25,026 nt of DNA from Phoronis australis (Eukaryota > Phoronida > Phoronidae): contig NMRA01000013.1 in the NCBI GenBank assembly GCA_002633005.1, positions 1,500,469 to 1,525,494 on the forward strand, in the 5' to 3' direction. Below, in pieces: positions 1 through 8,688 of this stretch. The position numbers and the translations under genes are program-made. The notes beneath the pieces were generated by a model. It had not been told where the DNA came from. It made no database searches and saw only the letters and a program-made list of their open reading frames with translations. Position 1 is the stretch's first letter. Each line of letters begins with the position of its first letter.

Positions 1-560
1 AAAAAATGAAAATGTTGATTTCACGATTTTGGGAACTGAAATAGGGACTGCTTGAAGAAAAAGTTTCATAACGGGAGTATTTGTTCGAGTTGGAAGGAAT
101 TAAACACATCGACAACCTCCTAAGGTGTTCCTCTATGCGCAAAAGGTATTTATAACAACGTGACTTTGATGGTTTAGTCGGTGCAAGACATTATTCGCCG
201 AAAAGCTTCCGGCGTACAGAGCGCCTATAGGAGCTGCATCGCCTCTGGTTCTGGCCAACAGAGGTGATGGTCATTGCCTAGGTAAATTTGTGAATATAAG
301 CATAATAAGCAGCTGATCGTCATACTACCCATTGTCCGTTAGCAACTGATCATGTGATGTCATGGACATATATCAGCCTTTACAAGTATACGTGTTTTGA
401 CAATCTTAATCCTTGTTTGTCTCCGGTAAGCAGAGTATTGAAACAGTCGCTGATATCGCCGAGCCATTTTGAATGAGGCCCTAAAGTCGTTACCGTTTCG
501 TTTAGACGGAAATGCACGAATTAAGACCACACAGGTCAACTACAGTGCTTACAGTTACTC
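1..560. other. Intergenic stretch, no gene seen
   Basis: No open frame with recognisable protein similarity is seen on either strand. The first 115 bases resemble 3355-3465 (listed separately as a dispersed repeat). The rest shows nothing I can name. Confidence 0.4.
20..115 (+). repeat. Diverged dispersed repeat, copy 1
   Basis: This stretch aligns by eye, in the same orientation, with 3355-3465. Shared blocks include CGATTTTGGGAACTGA versus CGATTTGGGATACTGA, a GAAGAAAAA block, a GAGTAT block and the 13-base run TTGGAAGGAATTA. I judge similarity at roughly three quarters. No long open frame survives in either copy. It is likely an old transposon fragment or segmental duplication. Confidence 0.5.
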
Positions 561-2460
561 TACAGGACATAAGAATGCATTGCATTGTTTATTAATTCAG
601 TTTCAATTGAAATAAATTGTTGTATGTTTTGCACCCAACTTTGATGTGCACAGACGTTTTCAATGAGGTTGTTCACGTAAAATGCTAACAACCCAGCATC
701 AATTATCTCTCTGTGTTTTATTGCTTTGGCCTTACAAAACTTGATCGATCCTGGGACATTTTGATACATTGTTCAAGCTACCCCTGGAGCGTATGTTTGA
801 GTAAATCTGAACAATGAATATTTTCGAAAATATATCCCAAAAATGCACAAAAAAGTGGATTAGTGAAATATGCTATTTTTAAGATACATTTGAAAAGAGA
901 AGCCACTCACTCACTGTTTGCTATCATATTGTGAATACCAACACGTCTGGGTATTCGTTTTGGCGTTCGTAAGCAGACGAACGCTGGAAACTTCAACGCC
1001 AGATGTCTTGGGACCACGCAGAAGAGGAAATAAGATCGTTCACGACTTTAGGGCACTCACGACTTTAGGATCTCTGACGGTATAGTCGGGGATACCTATC
1101 ATCAGGTTCCAATGGACGTCCGCCATCTTCTTTCGCGTGCAGCGCAGCCATGCGGGACTTACCGTTCCAAACTAGAGTGCTCGTCTGAACGTTAGGTACT
1201 AACCTCTCGGGAGAAACACGCATGGAAGAACTGAGACCAAAAACGATGCATTTACCGACTGGTTTTTGAGACCACTGAAAAACTTGTAGATTTTACTAAT
1301 GCACTTTTTTGTTCATTTTCAAAAGATATTTTCGAAATTAAATTTTCTTCAGACGGAACAAAAAACAACCCATGGATTGTTCATGCAATGTATCTATTTG
1401 TCCCACTTCCAGGCACTAACCGACACCTGTTAGGCCAAAGGAAAAATGCAGCAGACAAATGCAACGCGCTAGGTGCTTAACAATTTCGGCCCACGAAACG
1501 GTCATCAAAATATTGTACACTTGGTTTTTATTGCAAAACACAGTATTGAGCTCAACATTTATGTTGAAATTTTTGGTTCAAGCATTTTGGATTTACTTGA
1601 AGAAAACTAAAATACTTGAATTGATGGAGAGTGGCCACCAATAAAGTAAATCGTTTTGTCTTTATTTCACAATATTGCATTGTTACATACAACACAGCAT
1701 GACATAATTAAAAATAAAAGAAGAGATTGAGCAATAAAATGCAAATGAAACTTGGGTATTTATTTATTTCTTTATGATTGCAAAAGTCTGTTAAAGGTGG
1801 GAAAAAAATCAAACAAAAGATATTGGGTAATTTATTAGAACAACTACATCGAGGTTCAATGATCAACTTCTGCCAAGTCTCAAAGGGTTACAGTTCTGTT
1901 TTGGCTGACAAGGTGTTAACAGAGAATGAAGAAAAACTGAAAAGAAAAAGAAAGACAGCAGAGATAAGTGGTATTAAGAACAACAAGAGCAAAAAGTCAA
2001 ATAAAGAGGTCACAAATAGAAAATAAGTAAGATCTATCTGGAACAAACAAAAATCGCGAATTATTTTCCAGAACTGAAATTCTGACTCAATTTTAATCGA
2101 TTTAAAAATCGATGTCATACCAGTAAAACAGTTTGTGGTTGAACTAGAATTTTTGTAAACCACTTTCCACTATTGTCTTGGTTTTTTCTGCGTAGTTTTC
2201 TGTTCTTTCAAAAGGCGGCAGCATATGATGACCATAGGCGTCATTATAAAATGGCTGCCGAAAAGCAATGCACAGTTGAAACAACTCGACATAAATAAAA
2301 GAAAACTTTATTTGAATCGATGAATACTATATATTTGTGAGAGTTAAATGAAATCCTATTCAGAGCATAATTTTGGAGTGGAATAATTGGGTGAGTATGA
2401 CAACAAGTCGGTTTTATGCTTAGGTGGACGATCATTTTGTTCCTGAGTGTACCTTTTGTG
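560..2460. other. Intergenic stretch, no supported gene
   Basis: Only short chance open frames occur here. The longest interesting one, at 1778-2026 (+), would give 82 residues with a lysine-rich C-terminal half. It follows AT-rich sequence and matches no family I recognise. Small structures include a hairpin GGCGTTCGT/ACGAACGCT near 961-992 and a direct repeat CACGACTTTAGG near 1040-1070. None of these supports a gene call. Confidence 0.4.
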
Positions 2461-2469
2461 CATAGAGTA

Positions 2470-3190
2470 GAGAGCTTTCTTCGGCGAAACTTGCGTATAA
2501 GCAGCCAATGAGATTGCGTATAAAACAATGGTTCGACCCACCTTGGAATATGCCTTTACTGTTTGGGACCCTTATTCCCATAAAGACATTGCAGCTGAGA
2601 AAGTACAGAAGAGAGCTACTCGCTGGGTCACGAAACGGTTCAATCATCTATTTGTTGGTTCAATGTTAGAAACCTTAAACTGGCCCACCCTCAGCCACAG
2701 ATGTAAAACCTGTCGGCTGAAAGTGTTTTACAAATATGATAAGAAGTCGGTGATCATCAACTCTGATATTGCCCCTATTGCAGATCTTGCTGTCTCGAGC
2801 ATCTGTACTAGAAGGTTATCCAATTATAGTATTCCAATAAATAGGACTGATTACAGGAAAAAGACATTCTTTCCTAGAACAGTCGTGGACTGGAATAGCT
2901 TGCCAGGCTATATTACATCAGTCCCTTCTCTTGTTATCTTTGTCAACAAGCTATCGGCCTTTCTGAAGTAACATAGTGGGCTGCCTCCATTTGGGGCACC
3001 CACTTACTGACTGCCTTATCTGTTAACGATCTAGCTATGTTAACGGACCTCTGAAGTGACCTCCACTATGTATATAAATCCTTTTAAACCTGTTATAGTT
3101 GTTCTCCTTTTTGTTAATCTTCATTGTTATACAGTGACATAATACTCTGGAGAGAGTGTGGTCACTTAAACCAAGAAGAAGAAGGAGGAA
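2470..3190 (+). mobile_element. Truncated non-LTR retrotransposon, 3' end
   Basis: An intact frame at 2528-2971 encodes the C-terminal end of a non-LTR retrotransposon reverse transcriptase (CR1/jockey/L2-like group). Signature stretches are RPTLEYAFTVWDPYSHKDI, then VQKRATRWV, then TDYRKKTFFPRTVVDWNSLP near the end. This is the region after the catalytic palm, so the catalytic residues are absent. Upstream, 2475-2500 reads FLRRNLRI in another frame. A one-base frameshift near 2498-2500 therefore breaks the ORF, and recognisable sequence stops at about 2470. The 3' UTR ends in an AAGAAGAAGAAGG run at about 3173-3187, the short-repeat tail typical of such elements. It is a 5'-truncated, dead copy. 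The exact family is uncertain. Confidence 0.85.
2528..2971 (+). pseudogene. Reverse transcriptase C-terminal remnant
   Basis: This is a 147-residue open frame, the only intact coding block of the retrotransposon fragment at 2470-3190. It starts at an internal Met followed by the conserved VRPTLEYA motif. In family members that motif is preceded by more polymerase sequence, so this Met is not a natural start. The frame ends at TAA before the 3' UTR. With no palm-domain residues and a frameshift just upstream, it cannot make a working enzyme. The family identification rests on the EYA..VWDP and FFPRT..DWNSLP motifs. Confidence 0.85.
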
Positions 3191-4007
3191 CATCTTGGGA
3201 GGCCGACGATGCCTTTAATTTCTTCCAACCGTAACAAATACTAAGTACTCTAGTAATCAAACTTTTTCTTCTTGCAGTTCTTCGTTCAGTTGCCCAAATT
3301 GTGTGCTCCTGGCAGGCGCTGTAAAAATAGGGGTTTGTGCAGTGTAAAATTGGCCAGTAGCCGATTTGGGATACTGATCGAAGTTGAAAAACTGCTCGAA
3401 GAAAAACCTTGATTACGAGAGTATCTTTTGTGTTGGAAGGAATTAGAAATTAAAGACACCAACAGAAAGTGTCGACTATTGCACTAGGTCTGATTTACTT
3501 TTAGACTGTCCTTATTTATCTTAATGTTGTTCAGACATTTGCCTGAACAGAGACCTGTGTGAAAAATTAGCCTGTGTGAAAATTTGGGGACCACTGGAAA
3601 GACACCTCACCAATAGATCTGGCACTAACAACACAATAGTCCATATTCCTCTCATGGTGAAACATGTGGTGCTTCAAATGTCCCATAATAATGTTGTGGC
3701 CCACTCAATCAGTGAGATGCTTTTTGCCATGATTTGCTATTGACCAAAAAAGATTACAATCTAGGTGTCAAATACTTGGGAACAAGAGATCTAAGGAATT
3801 TCGTTTTATAACAAAACTTCCTGGGTGCATCTAGATAGTTTGATTGTAACTCTTTAGTTCCTGACATAGTTCTTGTAATCTTAATTTTGCATCTGAACAA
3901 AACTTTGTTACATTTTTAAGCTGTCACCTTGATGTTGCAGGGACACCTAGTGGCTGAATTTGGATAACTTTCTTGTGTTAGATCTTCTGATGTGGAAAAC
4001 ACTGTTA
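3191..4007. other. Intergenic stretch, no gene seen
   Basis: It contains the second copy of the dispersed repeat (3355-3465) and a short direct repeat GCCTGTGTGAAAA/ACCTGTGTGAAAA near 3552-3582. No coding sequence is supported. Confidence 0.4.
3355..3465 (+). repeat. Diverged dispersed repeat, copy 2
   Basis: This is the same-orientation partner of 20-115, separated by about 3.3 kb. Between the copies lies the retrotransposon fragment. An open stretch here reads EKLLEEK then a stop, so any coding origin has decayed. Confidence 0.5.
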
Positions 4008-4011
4008 TTAA

Positions 4012-4026
4012 AGGAGCATGCCACCC
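4012..4026 (+). repeat. Left terminal inverted repeat (TTAA element)
   Basis: This 15-bp end pairs with the reverse complement of 5654-5668 at 14 of 15 positions and sits directly beside TTAA. Confidence 0.6.
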
Positions 4027-4458
4027 AAAAAACAACCTAATTTGTATCAATTTAGATCGAGTAGTTCTACTCGATAACGGCACGTACAGTTGCGTTACCT
4101 GACACCTGACGGCAGACGGAGGTGTTGAAATTATCCAGTGACGTAACTGGTTTCACATGGCGTCTGTTCAGCAGTTCACAACACGGGTTACTGGTGTCAG
4201 CTTATGGCTTGAATTCATCGTTTAGCACCAATAAATCACCAAACTTCGATGTAAAAACATTAAAAATACACCTGAGTTCTTTTAAAAACGTGTTCTTTTA
4301 TTTCGCTGTTACGGATTTATTGGTATTTGGACACGCCGTAGCTTGGGGTCTGTTGGGAGATAAATTCGAACTATTTTTCCATGAGATAAATACAGAAGAA
4401 ACTAGATTTGTGTTGATTAGACTTGGTTTTTTTTTAGTTCTAAACACACAAAATGTTT

Positions 4459-4570
4459 GTTATCCTGGCCAGTGGCTCGGAGCCCGATCAGGCCCGTTGC
4501 GGGAGGACTGACTCGTTATCCCGGCCAGTGGCTCGGAAACCGATCAGGCTGGTAGCGACTGGCGGGACTG
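4459..4570 (+). repeat. GC-rich tandem repeat, two 56-bp units
   Basis: Units begin at 4459 and 4515. Both carry GTTATCCYGGCCAGTGGCTC followed by a CCGATCAGGC block, and both end near a GGACTG. The stretch is notably more GC-rich than its surroundings. It lies in the middle of the TTAA-flanked element, where an internal promoter or 5' UTR could sit, but nothing proves that. Confidence 0.65.
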
Positions 4571-5137
4571 AAATCACGAACATAAACCAGCCAAAGATGG
4601 AAACTAAGCTTCCAGTCAAGAAAATACTATACAAGTGAGCAAAAGAAGTAATGTGCACATGATTATGTTGGTGAATTAGCCACAGCTGCAAATCTACTTA
4701 CTCGTCGGGGGCCGCGAATTCATCGGGGTTCCGCTTTGGCCACAGAACCGTCAGGGCAGAAGTTGTACATTGACAATCGTTATTTGAATAACGTAAATGT
4801 AAATGTAAATAAAGATTCCCCTAACACCTGGCCGTAGGATAGAAATTGAGTTGTTTCACAACAGTTTCTGTCAGCAAACACTGAATTAGCATGAGCTCAC
4901 ACGGCCTCGGTGTCCTGACAATTAGTTTTATTGCACCTAAAGCCGGTAACGCAGTGATTTATTCATTGCTAGCTTCTCAAATCATTTGCACTCACGAGCA
5001 CTCCAAAGGCATTACAAATTGCATCTAATGAGACAGACCTTGTTTTAGTTTTATGTTGGTTAGGGTGACAATAAATCATTTTGAAACAGAACGCTGAGTA
5101 ATAAATGTCAACATGGCAACTCTCAATCCCGACTTAG

Positions 5138-5287
5138 ATGAGAGCTCATCCCGACGAAGACTTTACAGGTGGATCGTTAAGTTTCACAGGTTATCACTTT
5201 GAACCGGAATACAGTGATGAAGAAATACTAGAGAGAAGCGGTGAACAAGTTCAGACAACGGAACGTGTGGATAGTTATTTAGCCACG
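5138..5287 (+). CDS. Possible exon with P2X7-ballast-like N-terminal motif
   Basis: This 50-codon stretch contains FTGYHFEPEYSDEEILER. An aromatic-FEPEYS-(D/E)EE motif is typical of the start of invertebrate proteins annotated as 'P2X purinoceptor 7-like', which carry the zinc-binding ballast domain without a channel. The left edge is either ATG 5138 or an acceptor-like TTAG directly before it. The right edge is a good donor at 5288 (ACG|GTAAGC). No cysteine-rich ballast domain is seen downstream, though the open frame runs on to 5473 with two Cys. ATG 5113, in good context, opens an acidic-start peptide in another frame. A one-base shift near 5146-5150 would join it to this frame, so the gene may be broken. 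It lies inside the TTAA-flanked element. Identification rests on one motif. Confidence 0.3.
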
Positions 5288-5653
5288 GTAAGCTGGCATT
5301 CGTCAGGCACTGTCGACCACTGCAGGCCACAGACACGGAGATGTTTCACGGCCTTATACTTGCTATTTACAGCGTACGTTTCATTCTTCACTACTGCGAG
5401 CCACTTCCTAAGCACTTCGAACTCTCGAGGAAATCGAAAAAACGATATACCCGCTTTCCTCGCTGCTGCTTAGTTCGGACAAGCGCACCGCAACATAGCG
5501 GCATTCACTCTGCTAATGAACCACTGACGTCGCTGCGTCGTTTCTCACCTTCCTCACAGGTTAACGCGCCACCTCTCGGCAAGGTAAGGTCGACCGTATG
5601 CGAGGCGATGTGGATATAGACCGATTAAGACGACAAAAAAGGCTAATTAAATC

Positions 5654-5668
5654 GGGTGGCATTCTCCT
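5654..5668 (-). repeat. Right terminal inverted repeat (TTAA element)
   Basis: Read on the minus strand it is AGGAGAATGCCACCC, the partner of 4012-4026. It is followed on the + strand by TTAA. Confidence 0.6.
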
Positions 5669-5751
5669 TTAAATATGTCTTTACTGATTAGCTTAGAAAT
5701 GTCAATTTTAGAAGGTGGGTTAATTAATTAATGTAACTAGCTCTGTTAACA

Positions 5752-5770
5752 TTCAGGGCTCGACATTAAC
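5752..5770 (+). repeat. Left 19-bp terminal inverted repeat (hAT-like)
   Basis: It is a perfect inverted match to 8670-8688, read directly from the sequence. Confidence 0.75.
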
Positions 5771-6467
5771 GGTAGTCCGACTGCCTGGGACAGCTAATTT
5801 GTAGGTCCGTACAAGCTCATGGCCGAGCAGCTTGTCCGACAGGACAATTCAATGAATCTGCAAACGTTAGTCGCACAAAACGTGCGCAACCCAATTACCT
5901 TTCTGTGACAATCAATCAGGTTTAGCGGAACCGGGACCTTGCCTTACTATGGCGGTAAAATACCTGAATTCTCATGTCCTTTACTGAAGGAGACACAATT
6001 GTTTCCTTTGGCTCATGCGCGGAACTCATGTTGGCATGTACTGATGACTGAGACAGCGCTTGTCGAATGTATTTCATTTTCTGTAGAAGAACCAACAAAG
6101 CAGTACTTGACAGGGATATCGTGTCCGTGGCCAATCTTTCTGTGATTCCCCGTGACAGTACACGAAGCATAATCACCCTGAGCATTTATATAAGAAAAGA
6201 CATGGCCCATTACATGTTTTTAATGACTTTCTCTCCAAACACCAAAATAGAAGCGCCCAACCAAAGGCAAGAGCCCAAAAAATCAACTTCTAATTAGTGC
6301 GAGTCGAACATTTTGTCCATGTTCTATGTGGTCAAAAACTTATTTTTTTGAAATTTTGATTTGCCTGATGACTTTTTACAAGATGTGTTTTTGCTTCATT
6401 ATTTCGGCAGCTGACCAGTGCCCCTATTGCCTAATACTAGTATCATCCAATTGTTGAGCAGTGCTTT

Positions 6468-6600
6468 GAACTGAAAAAGAAATATACAGTGTATATAAAA
6501 TGTCACATTGTTTGAACTCAAAAAGAAATATACAATGTATATAAAATGCTACATTGTTTGAACTGAAAAAGAAATATACAATGTATATAAAATGTTAGTT
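6468..6600 (+). repeat. 46-bp tandem repeat, about 2.9 units
   Basis: Units start at 6468, 6514 and 6560 with GAACTSAAAAAGAAATATAC, and each contains TGTATATAAAATG. The corresponding part of the second duplication copy (7441-7510) keeps only about 1.5 units, so unit number differs between the copies. Confidence 0.8.
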
Positions 6601-7319
6601 GTTTCAAGTATTCATAAGAAGACCTGTTAATCATTAGCAGGTGCTGGGTTGCCTAACCAAGTTCAAAGTATTCAGTACTGAAGAAGACCTGTCAATCATT
6701 AGCACATGCTTGGTTGCCTAAGTGTCCAGCAAATCCTTACACAGTCAAGTGCTTCCCTTAAAAATACTCCGCAATCTAGCAGAGTCTTGCTTGGTCTGCC
6801 TTTTCTCTCAAGAAACTTGCCCTACTGAACACACGCCTACCTGTAGGAATACCTTAGTTCTAAAATACTACCAGCAGCAACCGTAAAAACCCAATCACGT
6901 TCAGAATCACGACACCACTGTATCATGTGCACAGGCCGTCGAAGTCCCTTACTTCAATCCCCGACCTATATTTTAACCGATATGCTTGAAGTCCGACGTC
7001 AGTATATCTCCGTTCAGGTGAAATCGGTCCTCCGTGCAGTGGGCAACTACTGCCTTTTCCAAAATTTCGATTTTAACCGCCCATGCTCGGCTTACCACCC
7101 ACCCCCTGTTTTTTTAGATTCTCAATTTAAGCGCCCAGGGCGGTAACGCGGACGAGTTTGGTGTAGTTAGTTTGCTTATGGTTTCAAGTCAAGGAGTTCT
7201 GATCTTGCAACTGGTAACCAAACCAAAGGGCATGAAATCACCAAGCAACAGTGTGAAACCAATAAACGAAAACAGGAATTCCTTTCAAAATGAAAGAAAG
7301 ATTTTGACTGGTTACCGTA
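6529..7319 (+). repeat. Tandem duplication A, copy 1 (about 790 bp)
   Basis: It matches 7441-8234 almost base for base, with about ten differences noticed by eye, including a 3-base insertion in copy 2. It ends exactly at the single N at 7320. A 73-74 codon open frame occurs in both copies (6925-7146 and 7837-8061), but it resembles no known protein. Its conservation only reflects the recent duplication. Confidence 0.9.
7057..7145. repeat. Arm of a diverged inverted repeat with 7353-7433
   Basis: The reverse complement of this stretch contains CTGGGCGCTTA, a G-rich run, then GCATGGGCGGTT, in the same order and spacing as 7353-7433. The single-N join lies between the arms. It could be the terminal repeats of a small transposon. 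Confidence 0.5.
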
Positions 7320-7320
7320 N
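7320..7320. other. Single-N contig join or ambiguous base
   Basis: Copy 1 of duplication A stops here at TTACCGTA. Copy 2 continues past the same point into different sequence (8235 onward). Confidence 0.7.
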
Positions 7321-7352
7321 CTGAAGGTACGTCATTGTTCGCATGTACACGC

Positions 7353-7433
7353 TCATGGACTGGGCGCTTATTCCAGCAAAGTCTGAAAACGCGTGGGGGG
7401 GCGCTTATAGGGGCATGGGCGGTTATTACGGGG
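7353..7433. repeat. Second arm of inverted repeat with 7057-7145
   Basis: It contains CTGGGCGCTTATTCC, GGGGGGCGCTTATAGGGG and GCATGGGCGGTTATTAC. These are three related GGCG(C/G)TTAT motifs within the 120 bases between the N and duplication copy 2. Confidence 0.5.
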
Positions 7434-7440
7434 AATACGG

Positions 7441-8234
7441 TATACAATGTATATAAAATGCTACATTGTTTGAACTCAAAAAGAAATATACAATGTATAT
7501 AAAATGTTAGTTGTTTAAAGTATTCATAAGAAGACCTGTCAATCATTAGCAGGTGCTGGGTTGCCTAACCAAGTTCAAAGTATTCAGTACTGAAGAAGAC
7601 CTGTCAATCATTAGCACATGCTTGGTTGCCTAAGTGTCGAGCAAATCCTTACACAGTCAAGTGCTTCCCTTAAAAATACACCGCAATCTAGCAGAGTCTT
7701 GCTTGGTCTGCCTTTTCTCTCAAGAAACTTGCCCTACTGAACACACGCCTACCTGTAGGAATACCTTAGTTCTAAGATACGACCAGCAGCAACCGTAAAA
7801 ACCCAATCACGTTCAGAATCACGACACCACTGTATCGTGTGCGCAGGCCGTCGAAGTCCCTTACTTCAATCCCCGACCTATATTTTAACCGATATGCTTG
7901 AAGTCCGACGTCAGTATATCTCCGTTCAGGTGAAATCGGTCCTCCGTGCAGTGGGCAACTACTCCTGCCTTTTCCAAAATTTCGATTTTAACCGCCCATG
8001 CTCTGCTTACCACCCACCCCCTGTTTTTTTAGATTCTCAATTTAAGCGCCCAGGGCGGTAACACGGACGAGTTTGGTGTAGTTAGTTTGCTTATGGTTTC
8101 AAGTCAAGGAGTTCTGATCTTGCAACTGGTAACCAAACCAAAGGGCATGAAATCACCAAGCAACAGTGTGAAACCAATAAACGAAAACAGGAATTCCTTT
8201 CAAAATGAAAGAAAGATTTTGACTGGTTACCGTA
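7441..8234 (+). repeat. Tandem duplication A, copy 2 (about 794 bp)
   Basis: It is the partner of 6529-7319, offset 912-915 bases. Its left edge falls where GGAATACGG meets TATACAATG. Its right edge is only defined by where copy 1 stops at the N. Confidence 0.9.
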
Positions 8235-8669
8235 TGGTTTGATAGCAACCTGAAGTAAAATGTGTTGTGTCCCATGTGAAAAATATGGCGACGCAAACAG
8301 TTCATCTGTTGCATCTGGGTCAGATGTGTTCAGGATCGAATCTTTGAAAAGTCATGAACAATCCACGGCTCACTCAGCAGCTTATAAAAATACATTATAT
8401 AACTGAATTGAAAAGCCAGGGTAAACTTGTAGCTTGTTCACTGGTGAAATCCAAATACAAATACCCACTTTAATAAACTTGTGCAAAATTTAAATGCCAT
8501 GTAATATATGCTCTTCCACATGTTTATTGAGCTTGTACTCACAGATATAATGTGTGACATTTATATATGTTTGAAAAGTATAATTTGAGTTTAATTATCT
8601 TTGGGCAAGTGTCTTATAGGTCAGGACAAGTAAATTTCATTTCTACTTGTCGGACAAGTTAAAATATAA

Positions 8670-8688
8670 GTTAATGTCGAGCCCTGAA
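8670..8688 (-). repeat. Right 19-bp terminal inverted repeat (hAT-like)
   Basis: Reverse complement of 5752-5770 without mismatch. Confidence 0.75.

Larger units (their letters stand above)
4008..5672. mobile_element. TTAA-flanked DNA transposon candidate, 1.66 kb
   Basis: TTAA at 4008-4011 is followed by AGGAGCATGCCACCC (4012-4026). At the other end GGGTGGCATTCTCCT (5654-5668) is followed by TTAA (5669-5672). The two 15-bp ends are inverted repeats with one mismatch. Weaker similarity continues inward, with a CCT..TTTGT block at both ends. A perfect 9-bp hairpin, ATCGAGTAG-TT-CTACTCGAT, lies just inside the left end at 4056-4075. TTAA target duplication is the hallmark of piggyBac and Kolobok elements. 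The AGG..CCT termini fit Kolobok better than piggyBac, whose ends usually begin CCC. No transposase was recognised, so the element would be non-autonomous. Confidence 0.6.
5752..8688. mobile_element. hAT-like inverted-repeat-bounded element, 2.9 kb
   Basis: TTCAGGGCTCGACATTAAC at 5752-5770 is matched perfectly by its reverse complement at 8670-8688. CAGGGCTCGAC is a start commonly seen in hAT-type termini. Just inside each end are short hairpins with a TTGTCC/GGACAA theme: near 5829-5850 on the left, and GACAAGTA/TACTTGTC at 8625-8651 on the right. No transposase is recognised. No 8-bp target duplication is visible: TTAACATT precedes the left end and AACTTATG follows the right. The two ends may therefore belong to two separate solo elements in opposite orientation. 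The enclosed sequence includes the 6529-8234 duplication. Confidence 0.45.

Noticed and set aside
1778-2026. 82-codon Lys-rich ORF on +
   Set aside because: No recognisable family, AT-rich low-complexity composition, and no flanking splice or start signals that decide it.
4597-4634. Alternative CCDC77 first exon: ATG in good context, METKLPVKKILY, donor CAA|GTGAGC in the right phase
   Set aside because: It fits the phase but lies inside the TTAA-flanked element and would need a 6.8-kb intron. The 10382-10404 exon has a stronger donor and is closer to exon 2.
6925-8061. Open frame of 73-74 codons conserved in both copies of duplication A
   Set aside because: The conservation follows from the recent duplication, and the peptide has no recognisable features.
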